From NCBI GenBank assembly GCA_958295815.1, contig OY282374.1:950856-1014855 (forward strand): DNA of 64,000 bases. Direction: 5' to 3'. A program made the translations under genes and the position numbers. Of this stretch, positions 1 through 8,559 are shown in pieces. The stretch is from Candidatus Poribacteria bacterium (GTDB lineage: Bacteria > Poribacteria > WGA-4E > WGA-3G). Every line of letters starts with the position of its first letter. Positions within the stretch are counted from its first letter, which is position 1. The notes beneath the pieces are model-generated. The model ran no database searches, was not told where the DNA came from, and saw nothing but the letters and a program-made list of their open reading frames with translations.

Positions 1-2
1 CC

Positions 3-551
3 GATGTTGCAGATGGCGATTCGGTGCGTGGAATGGTTCAAGAGACACTTGGGACGTTCGGACGGATTGATATTTTAGTGAACAACGCTGGCATTTTTAG
101 TTATACACGTATAGAAGCATGCACAGAATCCGAATGGGATCGGATGATGGCGGTAAACCTTAAAGGTCCGTTCCTCTGCTCACAAGCGGTGATGGACACG
201 ATGAAGGCACAGAAGTCCGGACGGATTATCAACTTGGGTTCGTTGGCGGGACAGGTCGGTGGCCTGGTGGCGTCTGCGCCGTATTCTGCATCCAAAGCAG
301 GGGTGATGTGTCTGACGAAATCGTTGGCACGAGTGCTTGGGGAATACGGTATTACTGTGAACTCTATCGCACCCGGTGTAGCAGCAACAGAGATGGCGAA
401 GAACCACCCAGATATGACGGATCAGATTCCATTGGGGCGGGTCGCTGATGCCTCAGAGATTGCAACTGCTATCCTCTTCCTCGCCTCGGAAGAGGGACGT
501 TATGTAACTGGAGCGACGCTTGATGTGAATGGTGGCATACGGATGGCATAA
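3..551 (+). CDS. SDR family oxidoreductase (FabG-like), 5' end outside window
   Basis: NAD(P)-dependent short-chain dehydrogenase/reductase. The reading frame is open to the left edge, so the Rossmann glycine motif lies outside the window; a GTG at 24 is internal. Visible are the NNAG motif, the catalytic serine in NLGSLAGQ, the YSASK catalytic Tyr/Lys pair, and the C-terminal SEEGRYVTGATLDVNGG segment typical of 3-oxoacyl-ACP reductase-like SDRs. The substrate cannot be told; most such genes in metabolically rich genomes act on sugars or alcohols rather than in fatty-acid synthesis. The frame is intact to the TAA. Confidence 0.93.
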   Translation, partial: DVADGDSVRGMVQETLGTFGRIDILVNNAGIFSYTRIEACTESEWDRMMAVNLKGPFLCSQAVMDTMKAQKSGRIINLGSLAGQVGGLVASAPYSASKAGVMCLTKSLARVLGEYGITVNSIAPGVAATEMAKNHPDMTDQIPLGRVADASEIATAILFLASEEGRYVTGATLDVNGGIRMA

Positions 552-553
552 AT

Positions 554-600
554 AGTTTTCAGTTTTCAGTTTTCGGCTGTCAGTTAAGAGGTTCCCTGTA
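554..600. repeat. Intergenic AGTTTTC tandem repeat followed by GGCTGTCAGT
   Basis: Three perfect tandem copies of the heptamer AGTTTTC (554-574) are followed by GGCTGTCAGTTAAGAGG. Related strings occur at 13738-13761 and 58370-58385, all between genes. Near 650-680 a partly complementary GTAACTGACTGTCAACTG suggests that the whole 554-685 spacer may be a small imperfect inverted repeat. Element class unknown. Confidence 0.45.
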
Positions 601-707
601 ACAATCTAACCTCACTTGGAATACGGCAAAGGAGGTATGAATTGTGATAGCCCTTTGTAACTGACTGTCAACTGCTGGTACCGTTAGAAATAAAAAGGAT
701 GAGTAAT

Positions 708-1709
708 ATGCAATATAGGACACTTGGACGTGCTGGAGTGAAGGTTTCACCGCTCTGTCTCGGTACAATGATGTTTGGTGGACCGACGAATGAAAGGGAT
801 TCAATTCGGATTATCAACAAGGCACTGGATGCGGGAATTAATTTTTTAGACACTGCGAATGTCTACAATGATGGTGAATCGGAGCGGATTATAGGGAAAG
901 CGATTCGTTCTGACCGGGATAAGTGGGTTGTCGCGACGAAAGTGCATGGTTCGATGGGAGACGATGTGAATGCGGCGGGTTCACACCGATTTCATATTAT
1001 GTCAGAGGTCGAAGCAAGTCTTGAACGCCTCGGGACGGATCACATCGATGTCTACTACTTACACCGTTGGGATGCCTCAACACGAATACTGGAATCGCTA
1101 CGGGCATTAGATGATTGCGTCAGACAAGGCAAGGTGCGTTACATCGCGTGTTCCAATTTTCAGGCGTGGCGCATCTGTGAAGCACTCTGGACGAGCGAAA
1201 AGTACGGGTTAGAGGAATTCGTATGTGTGCAACCGCTCTATAATATTGTGAATCGAGATCCTGAGGTGGAGTTGCTCCCATTTTGTAGGGAGTATGATGT
1301 CGGGGTTGTACCGTATAGTCCGTTGGCGCGAGGCGTATTGTCAGGGAAGTATTTGTCCGGTAAAAAGCCGCCTAAGGGTTCCAGAGCGGCGCGACAGGAT
1401 AGGCGGATTTTACAGACTGAACTTCGCGAGGAGAGTTATGAAGTCGCCCAACAACTGCAGCCGTTGGCGGATGCACACGGGAAGACTTTAACGCAGTTCG
1501 CATTGGCGTGGGTGTTGGCGAACCCCGTGATTTCTTCTATTATCATTGGTCCGCGGACCATGGAACAACTTGAAGATAATTTGGGGAGTTTAGATTGCAC
1601 GGTAACAGAAGCCGATGAAGAGGCTGTTAACCAGTTGGTCCCGCTCGGGGAACATACTGGTAAAGGATATAATGATCCGGCGTATCCGGTGTTAGGTCGA
1701 ATCCGGTAG
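708..1709 (+). CDS. Aldo/keto reductase
   Basis: NADPH-dependent carbonyl reductase of the AKR superfamily, close to the Tas/YajO/general-stress-protein-69 type. The catalytic tetrad is readable from the chosen start: Asp48 (FLDTANVY), Tyr53, Lys78 (VVATKVHG) and His119 (VYYLHRWD). The C-terminal cofactor segment SSIIIGPRTMEQLEDNL is present. An ATG at 699 is in frame, but the AAAAGGA at 693-699 lies about eight bases before the ATG at 708, so 708 (MQYRTLGRAG...) is preferred. It stands alone between the SDR and a convergent gene. Substrate unknown. Confidence 0.93.
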   Translation: MQYRTLGRAGVKVSPLCLGTMMFGGPTNERDSIRIINKALDAGINFLDTANVYNDGESERIIGKAIRSDRDKWVVATKVHGSMGDDVNAAGSHRFHIMSEVEASLERLGTDHIDVYYLHRWDASTRILESLRALDDCVRQGKVRYIACSNFQAWRICEALWTSEKYGLEEFVCVQPLYNIVNRDPEVELLPFCREYDVGVVPYSPLARGVLSGKYLSGKKPPKGSRAARQDRRILQTELREESYEVAQQLQPLADAHGKTLTQFALAWVLANPVISSIIIGPRTMEQLEDNLGSLDCTVTEADEEAVNQLVPLGEHTGKGYNDPAYPVLGRIR

Positions 1710-1728
1710 GTATATGCTACGCACTCTA

Positions 1729-2649
1729 TTATCTCACGAGCGGCGTTATTCTGGAAAAGGCGGGCGAGTTCTCATTCGCTAAGAAGAAATTACGCTTTTT
1801 GCTGTCAGAAATGCGAGCGCACCGTTTGAGAGTGTATTTCCCGATTTCATAAATGCTATATCCCAAATACGTGATGTATTTCTCAATCTCGTTGAAGTTA
1901 TCACGGTTGGTGTTGCCTACGTCTTTGAGTTCTGCCATTAAGAGCGGTGCGTGCGTTTTTAAGCAGTGTTCACCACCACGTAGGACCTCTAATTGATACC
2001 CTTCCACGTCGATTTTGATGAAGTTTGGAACTGGCAACTCACTGATGAGGTTGTCGATTCTGTCAAGTGATACGCGTTCTGACGCTGTCCGCCCTTCAGC
2101 ATATTTTATGGATGCAGTCCCTTCGGTAAGTGATGCTTCGGAATAGTGAAGGTGCCGCTGTTCTGTTTTGTCACCAAGCCCCTTGTTGACAACAGCGACA
2201 TTCGAGAAATGATTCAAGGACACGTTTTCTTGGAGATAATCGCAGGTGCGTGTAGCAGGCTCAAACGCTACGACTGTTCCAGTGTTTTTAACTTGTGAGG
2301 CGAGGAGACACGTATAGAACCCGATGTTTGCACCGATGTCCCAACACGTATCTCCCTGCTTGATGATTTTGAGGAGCTTGGTAACGACGTACCGCTCGTC
2401 ATGCGTGCCGTAAAAGTAGAGATATTGGTGTTCAGGGTTTACTAAATTGGCTTTCAACCGGAATGGGTACTTGGTCTCAAAGATAGCAATCGGGTCATCG
2501 GGAATAATCCAATCCCGCGTTAGATTTAATAGCAGACTTTTCCCCTCAGTGATCGGACACCGTCGGAGGTAGCCCCTGACGAATTGATTGGAAATCCGCT
2601 TTGCCAGCGTCTGCTTTCTTTGTATATTGTGTTGCGGGTTTAGCCCCAC
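1729..2649 (-). CDS. FkbM family methyltransferase
   Basis: SAM-dependent methyltransferase of the FkbM family (306 aa), members of which O-methylate sugars or polyketides. Seen: the SAM-binding motif WDIGANIGFYTCLLASQV, the acidic ribose-binding loop FEPATRTCDYLQENV, and FIKIDVEGYQLEVLRGG, the hallmark of the family. The start is a GTG whose first bases overlap the stop of the upstream dioxygenase (GTGGGGCTAA), implying translational coupling. It is the last gene of a leftward run beginning at the molybdenum hydroxylase. The acceptor is unknown. Confidence 0.87.
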   Translation of the reverse strand: MGLNPQHNIQRKQTLAKRISNQFVRGYLRRCPITEGKSLLLNLTRDWIIPDDPIAIFETKYPFRLKANLVNPEHQYLYFYGTHDERYVVTKLLKIIKQGDTCWDIGANIGFYTCLLASQVKNTGTVVAFEPATRTCDYLQENVSLNHFSNVAVVNKGLGDKTEQRHLHYSEASLTEGTASIKYAEGRTASERVSLDRIDNLISELPVPNFIKIDVEGYQLEVLRGGEHCLKTHAPLLMAELKDVGNTNRDNFNEIEKYITYLGYSIYEIGKYTLKRCARISDSKKRNFFLANENSPAFSRITPLVR

Positions 2650-3458
2650 GTCTCAAGTCCCAATAGCTTCTTGCCAAGTTCGGTTAGATAAGCAGTTTCG
2701 CCCAATTGATGTTCCTTTTCGGCGCGTTCACCGCTAAATCCTGCCATACGCTCTTTCCATGCGTTGATTCGGCGTTCGCGTGCTTCTGGATTCGCTTCCC
2801 CTGTCGGAGACATAGTGATGTATTGAGCGACGCGCGGGGCATCGGCAGTATTAATCCCGGCACTATGGGGCAAGGCACTGTGCCAAATTACGAGGTCGCC
2901 TGCTTTTCCGGGTACTGGAATTGCTCCGAGTGCTACTAAGTCTTGCTGCCGTGGATCGGCATCCGAAGGGAGGCTTTTTATCCACTCTTCGATCTTACGA
3001 TGGAAACCCGGCACACAGGTAAACGCGCCTTGGTTGGCAGCAGTATCGGTGAGATAGAGCACACCTTGAACGTGGAAACGGAAGGGGAGTTCTACGGATG
3101 CGTCCCAGTGAAGTCCTAAGTTTGTGCGCTCAAATTTTCCGGAGATATTGGGTGGACTCATACTGGCACGGTCGAAACTGACCCATAGTTTCTCGGTTCC
3201 CCAAATTTCGGCAAAAGCCTGATGTACCCGTGGGAATTGGCGAGTTGCCCACAATGCCGGATGCTGATAGATTTCTACCATGATGCCTTTTCGAGGTGGG
3301 TCAGGGTACCAGCTGTCTGGATTTTTGGCATCCATCTCAAGAAAATCCCAAACGGCTTGTGCAACATTATGGACGAGTTCTGGTGGGGCTGCGTTGTGAA
3401 TAACTACGTAACCATTTTCTTCCCAAAAGTCTCGATCTGCGGAACTCAAAACTGCCAT
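2640..3458 (-). CDS. Phytanoyl-CoA dioxygenase (PhyH) family protein, canonical metal site
   Basis: Fe(II)/2-oxoglutarate oxygenase of the PhyH family. The facial triad is visible: H117-W-D119, then a distal His in IWHSALPHSAG (H198 most likely) and Arg209 for 2-oxoglutarate (ADAPR). The open frame extends 30 codons further upstream, but GGAGG at about 3468-3472 sits a few bases before ATG 3458, so the protein starts MAVLSSADRDFW. It lies 17 bp after the CopD-like gene and overlaps the FkbM gene. Substrate unknown; hydroxylation followed by methylation by the neighbour is a reasonable but unproven pairing. Confidence 0.87.
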   Translation of the reverse strand: MAVLSSADRDFWEENGYVVIHNAAPPELVHNVAQAVWDFLEMDAKNPDSWYPDPPRKGIMVEIYQHPALWATRQFPRVHQAFAEIWGTEKLWVSFDRASMSPPNISGKFERTNLGLHWDASVELPFRFHVQGVLYLTDTAANQGAFTCVPGFHRKIEEWIKSLPSDADPRQQDLVALGAIPVPGKAGDLVIWHSALPHSAGINTADAPRVAQYITMSPTGEANPEARERRINAWKERMAGFSGERAEKEHQLGETAYLTELGKKLLGLETWG

Positions 3459-3475
3459 TTTTTCCTCCAATTGGA

Positions 3476-3931
3476 CTATCCCAATCTGCGCAAATATGCC
3501 GATAGAAAGATGACTATTAACCCTAAAATTACAGTGAGGTTTAGCCACGGTGCCGGTTTCTTTTGATATACGTCAAATACCGGGTATGGGAACGTTAGAA
3601 AAATTGCTAACGTAAATATTAGAAAAACAATAAAGAGTTTAACACCGAGAACGAGGATGTAAAGCGAGTAATCTGAAACAGCAGGATCGATTGCACCAGC
3701 GCGGGCAGCGCGAAAAAAGCTTATAAAGTTATACAGCCCTGATATGAGAACTGTTAGCAATGCAGTCCAGACAATGCCACTGAAACGTCGTAGGGCAGAT
3801 GAGATCAGTGCTCCGGGATCAGAGGAACGGTTAGCGATTGGAAGAAGAACAACGCGAAAGAAAAAGAACCCGCCTATCATCAGAACGACGGAGCCAACAT
3901 GTATCCATTGCATTAACGCTTTCAAAAACAT
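3476..3931 (-). CDS. Four-helix integral membrane protein, CopD/DUF4149-like
   Basis: 151 aa, almost all membrane: helices around residues 8-28, 48-70, 88-113 and 128-146. The N-terminal LMQWIHVGSVVLMIGGFFFFR with an early His in the first helix resembles the CopD/copper-export fold family, but no firm family call is possible without a profile search. Its ATG overlaps the TGA of a small upstream frame (ATGTTTTTGA), suggesting coupled translation. Its position in the molybdenum-hydroxylase run could mean a respiratory or haem-related partner; that is inference. Confidence 0.75.
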   Translation of the reverse strand: MFLKALMQWIHVGSVVLMIGGFFFFRVVLLPIANRSSDPGALISSALRRFSGIVWTALLTVLISGLYNFISFFRAARAGAIDPAVSDYSLYILVLGVKLFIVFLIFTLAIFLTFPYPVFDVYQKKPAPWLNLTVILGLIVIFLSAYLRRLG

Positions 3932-4113
3932 TTTTTGAATGACTTGGTGTTCGCGCCCATTTTTCTGTCGTTAAAATCATATTCTTGCTGCATTTCAACG
4001 ACCCCGGAAATAATTAAAGGCAAAACAGTGTGCAGAAGGGCAGTCAGTTTGGTGAACCGACTACCCTTTTGCCTTTCCCGTTTTTTGTGTTCTTTCGGTG
4101 TGAGTTTAGACAA
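3922..4113 (-). CDS. Possible 63-aa small protein with TTG start, coupled to both neighbours
   Basis: Short frame starting at TTG (4113-4111), with GGTGG about eight bases before it. The start overlaps the stop of the Cys-rich small gene upstream, and its TGA overlaps the ATG of the membrane protein downstream. The product has a very basic N-terminus (KLTPKEHKKRERQKGSRF), then a hydrophobic stretch ALLHTVLPLIISGVVEM and a charged tail. No family recognised. Tight start/stop overlaps on both sides argue for a real gene; the rare start and short length argue against. Confidence 0.42.
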   Translation of the reverse strand: MSKLTPKEHKKRERQKGSRFTKLTALLHTVLPLIISGVVEMQQEYDFNDRKMGANTKSFKKCF

Positions 4114-4345
4114 CCGGTTTTCCACCAACAGGTTTGAAACAGGCGCGTGCCTGTTTACAAGCGTCCGGAGACACAAATTCATCATCGGGTCCGACAGTAT
4201 GCATTGTGCAGTTGCACCAATAGTGTGAACCTGGGTTATTTTCAACGAGGTTCTGCAAGTTGCCTCCCGGAATATAAATCGCCTTTGTCCGAAGGTATTG
4301 GCATATCGGGCGATTAAAGATTGGAAGTGCTTTTCCTTGTAACAT
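4106..4345 (-). CDS. Small Cys-rich protein of unknown function
   Basis: 79 aa with five cysteines, four of them clustered in its C-terminal half (WCNCTMHTVGPDD...DACKQARACF), suggesting a metal or Fe-S site. AAAGGAG lies eight bases before the ATG, which supports it as a real gene. It begins 13 bp after the FAD subunit of the molybdenum hydroxylase, so it is probably co-transcribed and may help in cofactor assembly or electron transfer; this is inference from position only. No family recognised. Confidence 0.68.
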   Translation of the reverse strand: MLQGKALPIFNRPICQYLRTKAIYIPGGNLQNLVENNPGSHYWCNCTMHTVGPDDEFVSPDACKQARACFKPVGGKPVV

Positions 4346-4358
4346 GTCGAATACTCCT

Positions 4359-5339
4359 TTAGCTTGCAGCCATCATCGCCGCGCGGCTGATGAGGTTCTG
4401 TGTTAGAGTTACCTTGTAAGCGTTGTCGTTCAAGGGTTGTGCGTCCTGAACGGCATCCGCTCCCGCACGCATACTGACCGATTCGTCGATCATTTTGCCA
4501 GTAAGTGCTGCTTCTGCTTCCCTAGAGCGCCATGGTGCAGGAGCTACGCCGCCGAGTACGATGCTGGCGGTTTTGCAGGTTTTTCCGTCCATCTCAAAGA
4601 CGCCCGCAACACTTGCCAGGGCAAAGTCGGGTGCGCCTTTTTCGCGCGCTTTCAGATAGAAGCTTTTCGTGTTCGGTTTCGCCTGTGGTATCGTAACCTC
4701 AACGACGATTTCGTTCGGTTCAAGCACGTTTTCGCGGAACGGATTGTCTGCGGGCAAGGTAAAGAATTCCTCAAGGGACATGGTTTTCTCACCCTCGGGT
4801 CCGACAATTTTGACGGAAGCACCTAAGGCTATCAGTGCTGGTGCGAGGTCTGATGGATGCACGATATAGACTGGGTCGCCACCGAGGATAGCATGATATT
4901 TGCTTAAGCCATCGACTGCGTAACAGATGTCTCCACTCTTTTTCAGACAGTTGATGGTTTCGTCGCGGTAATACCAGCATCGCGGTCTCTGGCAGAGATT
5001 TCCACCGAGCGTACCGACGTTCCGTATCTGTGGTGTGGCGACAGAGACTGCTGCCTGCGCCAACACAGTATAGTGATGTTGAATCGTCGGATGCCGTGCG
5101 ATGTCATCAATAGTAGTTAGCGCACCGATTTTTAGACCCGATGCGTCAGCTTCGATACCATCCATTCCGGGCAATGTCTTGAGGTTAATCAGCGTCTTGG
5201 GTGACTCAACGTACTCTTTAATTTCTCCGAGGAGATCTGTGCCGCCAGCGATAAGCATGATTTCTCCCCAACCGCTTTCACTCAGGAGTGAAGTGACCTG
5301 CTTGAGACTGGTGGCGTTAATGTAACTAAATTTTTCCAT
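4359..5339 (-). CDS. Molybdenum hydroxylase FAD-binding subunit (PaoB/YagS-like)
   Basis: FAD subunit (326 aa) of a xanthine-dehydrogenase-family enzyme; it passes electrons from the Fe-S centres to an acceptor. The FAD-binding loops AGGTDLLGEIK and TPQIRNVGTLGGNLCQRPRCW are visible. Four cysteines in LCQRPRCWYYRDETINCLKK...GDICYA match the extra [4Fe-4S] cluster of the PaoB and 4-hydroxybenzoyl-CoA reductase beta type. AAGGAG precedes the ATG. It follows the Mo subunit by 11 bp and forms the third subunit of the complex encoded here. Confidence 0.92.
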   Translation of the reverse strand: MEKFSYINATSLKQVTSLLSESGWGEIMLIAGGTDLLGEIKEYVESPKTLINLKTLPGMDGIEADASGLKIGALTTIDDIARHPTIQHHYTVLAQAAVSVATPQIRNVGTLGGNLCQRPRCWYYRDETINCLKKSGDICYAVDGLSKYHAILGGDPVYIVHPSDLAPALIALGASVKIVGPEGEKTMSLEEFFTLPADNPFRENVLEPNEIVVEVTIPQAKPNTKSFYLKAREKGAPDFALASVAGVFEMDGKTCKTASIVLGGVAPAPWRSREAEAALTGKMIDESVSMRAGADAVQDAQPLNDNAYKVTLTQNLISRAAMMAAS

Positions 5340-5350
5340 TGCTTAGCTCC

Positions 5351-7471
5351 TTATGCCTTCTTCTCGGCAAGCGCGGTGAGAATCTTATCGGGGGTTAGCG
5401 GCAATTCTCGAATTCGCACGCCAATTGCGTTGTAAACGGCGTTGGCGATAGCGCCAGGAGTTGGAATACATGGCGGTTCACCCACACCGGTAACTCTGCG
5501 GTGCGTATCGAAAACGATGGATTTAATCTCGGGGATCTCAAAAGTTCCAGGAACTTTGTAATCCTCAAGATTTGCATTAAGCATCCGTCCAGTTACCGGA
5601 TCCATGACCCGTTCTTCGAGTATTGCTTGACCCAATCCCATGATAACGCCACCATTAACTTGGCTCTCTGTGGTCAGACGGTTAATCGCCAGCCCACAAT
5701 CTTGAATGGCGACAATCTTGATAACCTTGAGTGCACCGGTCTGAGTATCGACTTCGACTTCGGCGAACTGTGTGCCGGCAGCACCGTTTTGACGGAGTTC
5801 TTCATCCCAGTGTCCACCTTCGCTGATACTTTCCATACCAAGCTGCCCTGCTGCCTGTTCCCAGGTAATCGTTTTCGTTCTATCAGAAACGACATAAATC
5901 GTCCCAGTGCCGACCCGAAGATCACCGACGGGTGCCTCGAGCATCGGAGCAATGCGCTCAAACAATTTCTGTTTTGCCGCCGCCGCAGCAGTTTTGATAA
6001 CTGGTGCAACAGATGGAGTGGTTTGGCTACCGCCACTGCCACCAGACTGTAAACCTGGTTGGCTATCACCAACCTTTACCATGATGTCCGTCGGCGCGAG
6101 TCCAAGTTCTTCAGCGACAATAATTGCGATGACAGTACGTACGCCGGTCCCGATGTCCTGTGTTCCGGTAACTGCTTCCACAGTGCCATCAGAATTGATA
6201 GTAACACGAGCTTCTGTGCCGCGGCCACCACCGCCACCCCATTGACCACTTCCGACCCCCATCCCGCGTTTTTTTACACCTGAGCCGGAGCCAGGTACGT
6301 TGTTACGGCGTTGCCATCCGATCTCTTGGGCACCGAGGGTATATTGCGCTTGGCGCACCTCGTTTGCATCGTTGATACGCCGGAACTCCAACGGATTCAT
6401 TCCCAATTTCTCGGCAAGTTCATCCATCAGGGAGTCCATCGCAAATGCAGCCTGTGGATGTCCTGGGGCGCGCATGGCGCGTTGGTTTCCTGCGTTGACA
6501 GCGACATTCACTCTTTCGGTACGCAAGTTTGGTACATGATAGACGTAGGGTGCTGGGAAACCGGCACCACTGGAGATACCACCTGTACCATGACCTTTCA
6601 TATCGTAGGCGATGAGACGTCCGTCGCGGGTCGCACCTGCGCGGACATTCTGGGTCATTGATGGGCGATTGCCAGCGACAAGATGCTCGTCTTTGCGGGT
6701 TAGCATTAGCTTCACGGCTTTGCCGGTGATACGCGACAATTCTGCAGCGGTGCGTCCTTCAATACCAGGACCAAATTTACTTCCAAATCCGCCGCCCATG
6801 TGTTCTGTAATAACTCTAACCTGGTTTGGTGCTAACTCAAAGTGTTGTGCGAAGTCGTTACGCACCCCGAAAACGCCCTGTGTAGATGCCCAAATGGTCA
6901 GATTCTGTTCGTCTTCCCATTCGACGACATGTCCATGTGTTTCCAAGCAGACGTGTGTCTGGACAGGCGTGTGATAGGTTGCTTCTACCTCAACAGCGGC
7001 TTCGGTGAATCCTGCTTGGAGATTGCCGTCTTCTCTGATGTTAGGTTCACTCTGGTTGCCCGCCCAATCCTCTCGGATTTGCGGTGCACTATCCGCCATC
7101 GCGTCTGCTTCGGTGACGACGTGTGGTAACTCCTCCAGATCAACATGAATAAGCCGAATTGCGTCTTTGGCGATGTCATCGGTTTCTGCTGCAACTGCGG
7201 CAATTTCTTGACCTTGGTAACGAAGTTGATTTCCGATTTCAATGAGTGGTATAACTGCTTTGACCCCCGGTAGTGCTTCTGCCTCACTCGTATCAACGCC
7301 CATAACCGTTGCGCGTGCGACTTCAGAACGTAAAATGCGTCCATATAGCATTCCCGGTCGATTAATGTCAAAAGTATATTTCGCTTTTCCTGTGACTTTG
7401 TCTTTGCCGGACAAACGAGTTATCCGTTTGCCGATAAGACGAGATTCACTTGCTTCTCCCCATGATGCCAT
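5351..7471 (-). CDS. Molybdenum hydroxylase large subunit, molybdopterin-binding (PaoC/YagR-like)
   Basis: Catalytic subunit (706 aa) that hydroxylates aldehydes, purines or N-heterocycles at a Mo-cytosine-dinucleotide-type cofactor. N-terminal aldehyde oxidase/xanthine dehydrogenase a/b hammerhead domain, then the Mo-binding domain with the MGGGFGSKFG loop, NQRAMRAPGHPQAAFA, the Gly/Ser-rich QSGGSGGSQTT loop, and the C-terminal GVGEPPCIPTPGAIANAV carrying the expected catalytic Glu. AGGAGG lies seven bases before the ATG. It has no export signal of its own; the 2Fe-2S partner carries a Tat signal. The substrate cannot be read from sequence. Confidence 0.94.
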   Translation of the reverse strand: MASWGEASESRLIGKRITRLSGKDKVTGKAKYTFDINRPGMLYGRILRSEVARATVMGVDTSEAEALPGVKAVIPLIEIGNQLRYQGQEIAAVAAETDDIAKDAIRLIHVDLEELPHVVTEADAMADSAPQIREDWAGNQSEPNIREDGNLQAGFTEAAVEVEATYHTPVQTHVCLETHGHVVEWEDEQNLTIWASTQGVFGVRNDFAQHFELAPNQVRVITEHMGGGFGSKFGPGIEGRTAAELSRITGKAVKLMLTRKDEHLVAGNRPSMTQNVRAGATRDGRLIAYDMKGHGTGGISSGAGFPAPYVYHVPNLRTERVNVAVNAGNQRAMRAPGHPQAAFAMDSLMDELAEKLGMNPLEFRRINDANEVRQAQYTLGAQEIGWQRRNNVPGSGSGVKKRGMGVGSGQWGGGGGRGTEARVTINSDGTVEAVTGTQDIGTGVRTVIAIIVAEELGLAPTDIMVKVGDSQPGLQSGGSGGSQTTPSVAPVIKTAAAAAKQKLFERIAPMLEAPVGDLRVGTGTIYVVSDRTKTITWEQAAGQLGMESISEGGHWDEELRQNGAAGTQFAEVEVDTQTGALKVIKIVAIQDCGLAINRLTTESQVNGGVIMGLGQAILEERVMDPVTGRMLNANLEDYKVPGTFEIPEIKSIVFDTHRRVTGVGEPPCIPTPGAIANAVYNAIGVRIRELPLTPDKILTALAEKKA

Positions 7472-7562
7472 GCGTTTTCCTCCTATAGGCAGCTGCTCGA
7501 ATATAATGTCAGCCTGCTGCGTCTCGCAAGCCGAGGCTTGCTTTCAAATAAAGCAATAGGAA

Positions 7563-8198
7563 TCACATCTTCCGTGATGCGGTTTTGACAGCATCAAAGA
7601 TGAACGGATACGTTCCACAGCGACAGGTGTTTCCTGATAAGCCGGTCTTGATCTCTTCAAGTGTTGGCTTTTTGTTCTCGTTCAACAGTGCTGCGGATGA
7701 GACGATGAAACCGGGTGTGCAGAATCCGCACATCAATGCGTCGTGTTGGATAAATGCTTCCTGGACCGGGTGCAAATCGTCTCCGTTTGCTAATCCCTCA
7801 ACGGTTGTTATTTTCTTGCCTTGGGCATCGATTGCGAGCATCATGCAGGCGTAGACCGATTTCCCGTCTACCATGACCGTGCAGCCCCCACATTCACCTC
7901 GGTCGCAAATGAGTTTCGCGCCGGTCAAATCAACGTTGTCGCCGCTTGTGTCGGTTCCGTCCCGTAAAACTGTCAAGAGTGTTGTGCGCGCTTCAACTTC
8001 AACTTCATACATTTTCTCGTTGATGTTGAGCTGAATGGTCGCAGTGGAGATAGCGTCGCCCGCTTGGGCTTCGGCGGCTTCTTCGCTGCCGATTAGGACA
8101 CTGGGTACTACTGTCGCGGCAACAGTACCGGTGCCTACGCCCTTCAAGAAGTTCCGGCGCGAGATGCTTGTGCCCTGTTTTTTTTCTTTATCGGACAT
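7563..8198 (-). CDS. Molybdenum hydroxylase 2Fe-2S subunit with Tat signal (PaoA-like)
   Basis: Iron-sulfur subunit (211 aa) that carries electrons from Mo to FAD. It begins with a Tat signal, SISRRNFLKGVGTGTVAATV, so the assembled complex is expected in the periplasm. Two [2Fe-2S] sites are visible: a ferredoxin-type set in CDRGECGGCTVMVDG with a later Cys, and the helical-domain set CGFCTPG...CRCGTYP. GGAGG precedes the ATG. It is first in the operon; a good sigma70-like promoter lies about 85-110 bp upstream. The Tat genes lie at 28-29 kb; an XdhC/PaoD-type chaperone is not in this window. Confidence 0.94.
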   Translation of the reverse strand: MSDKEKKQGTSISRRNFLKGVGTGTVAATVVPSVLIGSEEAAEAQAGDAISTATIQLNINEKMYEVEVEARTTLLTVLRDGTDTSGDNVDLTGAKLICDRGECGGCTVMVDGKSVYACMMLAIDAQGKKITTVEGLANGDDLHPVQEAFIQHDALMCGFCTPGFIVSSAALLNENKKPTLEEIKTGLSGNTCRCGTYPFIFDAVKTASRKM

Positions 8199-8281
8199 GC
8201 ATTCCCTCCTTCGGTTGTGCGTTCAAATTAACGATATAATCATCGCATTCGTTGAAAATTCAATGTCTTTCAATTTGCTTC

Positions 8282-8310
8282 AGTATATCAAATCCAACTT
8301 TTTTTATCAA
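8282..8310 (-). promoter_or_regulatory. Sigma70-like promoter for molybdenum hydroxylase operon
   Basis: On the minus strand, TTGATA (8310-8305), a 17-bp spacer and TATACT (8287-8282). A transcript would start near 8275, leaving a leader of about 75 bases before the 2Fe-2S subunit. Confidence 0.55.
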
Positions 8311-8528
8311 TAAAAAAAACGTGCGAGGCGCAATTAAGTTTCGGTCTTTAATCGCCAGTTGTTAGAAAACTAATGTGGCATGACTCTTGTATTGATTTTA
8401 CTATCGGTATCGCATATGTCAGACACAGTGTGGTTGCAAACTATCGCCGCCATTTTTTATGCGAATTGACTCTTTTGGATATGCAAAATTGATTGGCAAT
8501 TTTTCTCAGAATAGGGTATCATATTAAC

Positions 8529-8559
8529 TTAACATCTTGGAGCACTCATATTGTATAAT
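8529..8559 (+). promoter_or_regulatory. Possible trxA promoter
   Basis: TTAACA (8529-8534) and a perfect TATAAT (8554-8559), with a rather long 19-bp spacer. The -10 is convincing, the -35 weak. Confidence 0.33.

Noticed and set aside
3935..4228. 97-codon plus-strand open frame near the small Cys-rich gene
   Set aside because: Antisense to two minus-strand frames with better start and stop coupling; no motif.
3922..4245. Full 107-codon version of the small TTG-start frame
   Set aside because: The upstream 40 codons overlap the Cys-rich gene in another frame and have no ribosome site; only the part from TTG 4113 is retained as a candidate.
5501..6052. 183-codon plus-strand open frame inside the Mo-subunit gene
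   Set aside because: Shadow of the catalytic subunit, which has clear family motifs throughout.
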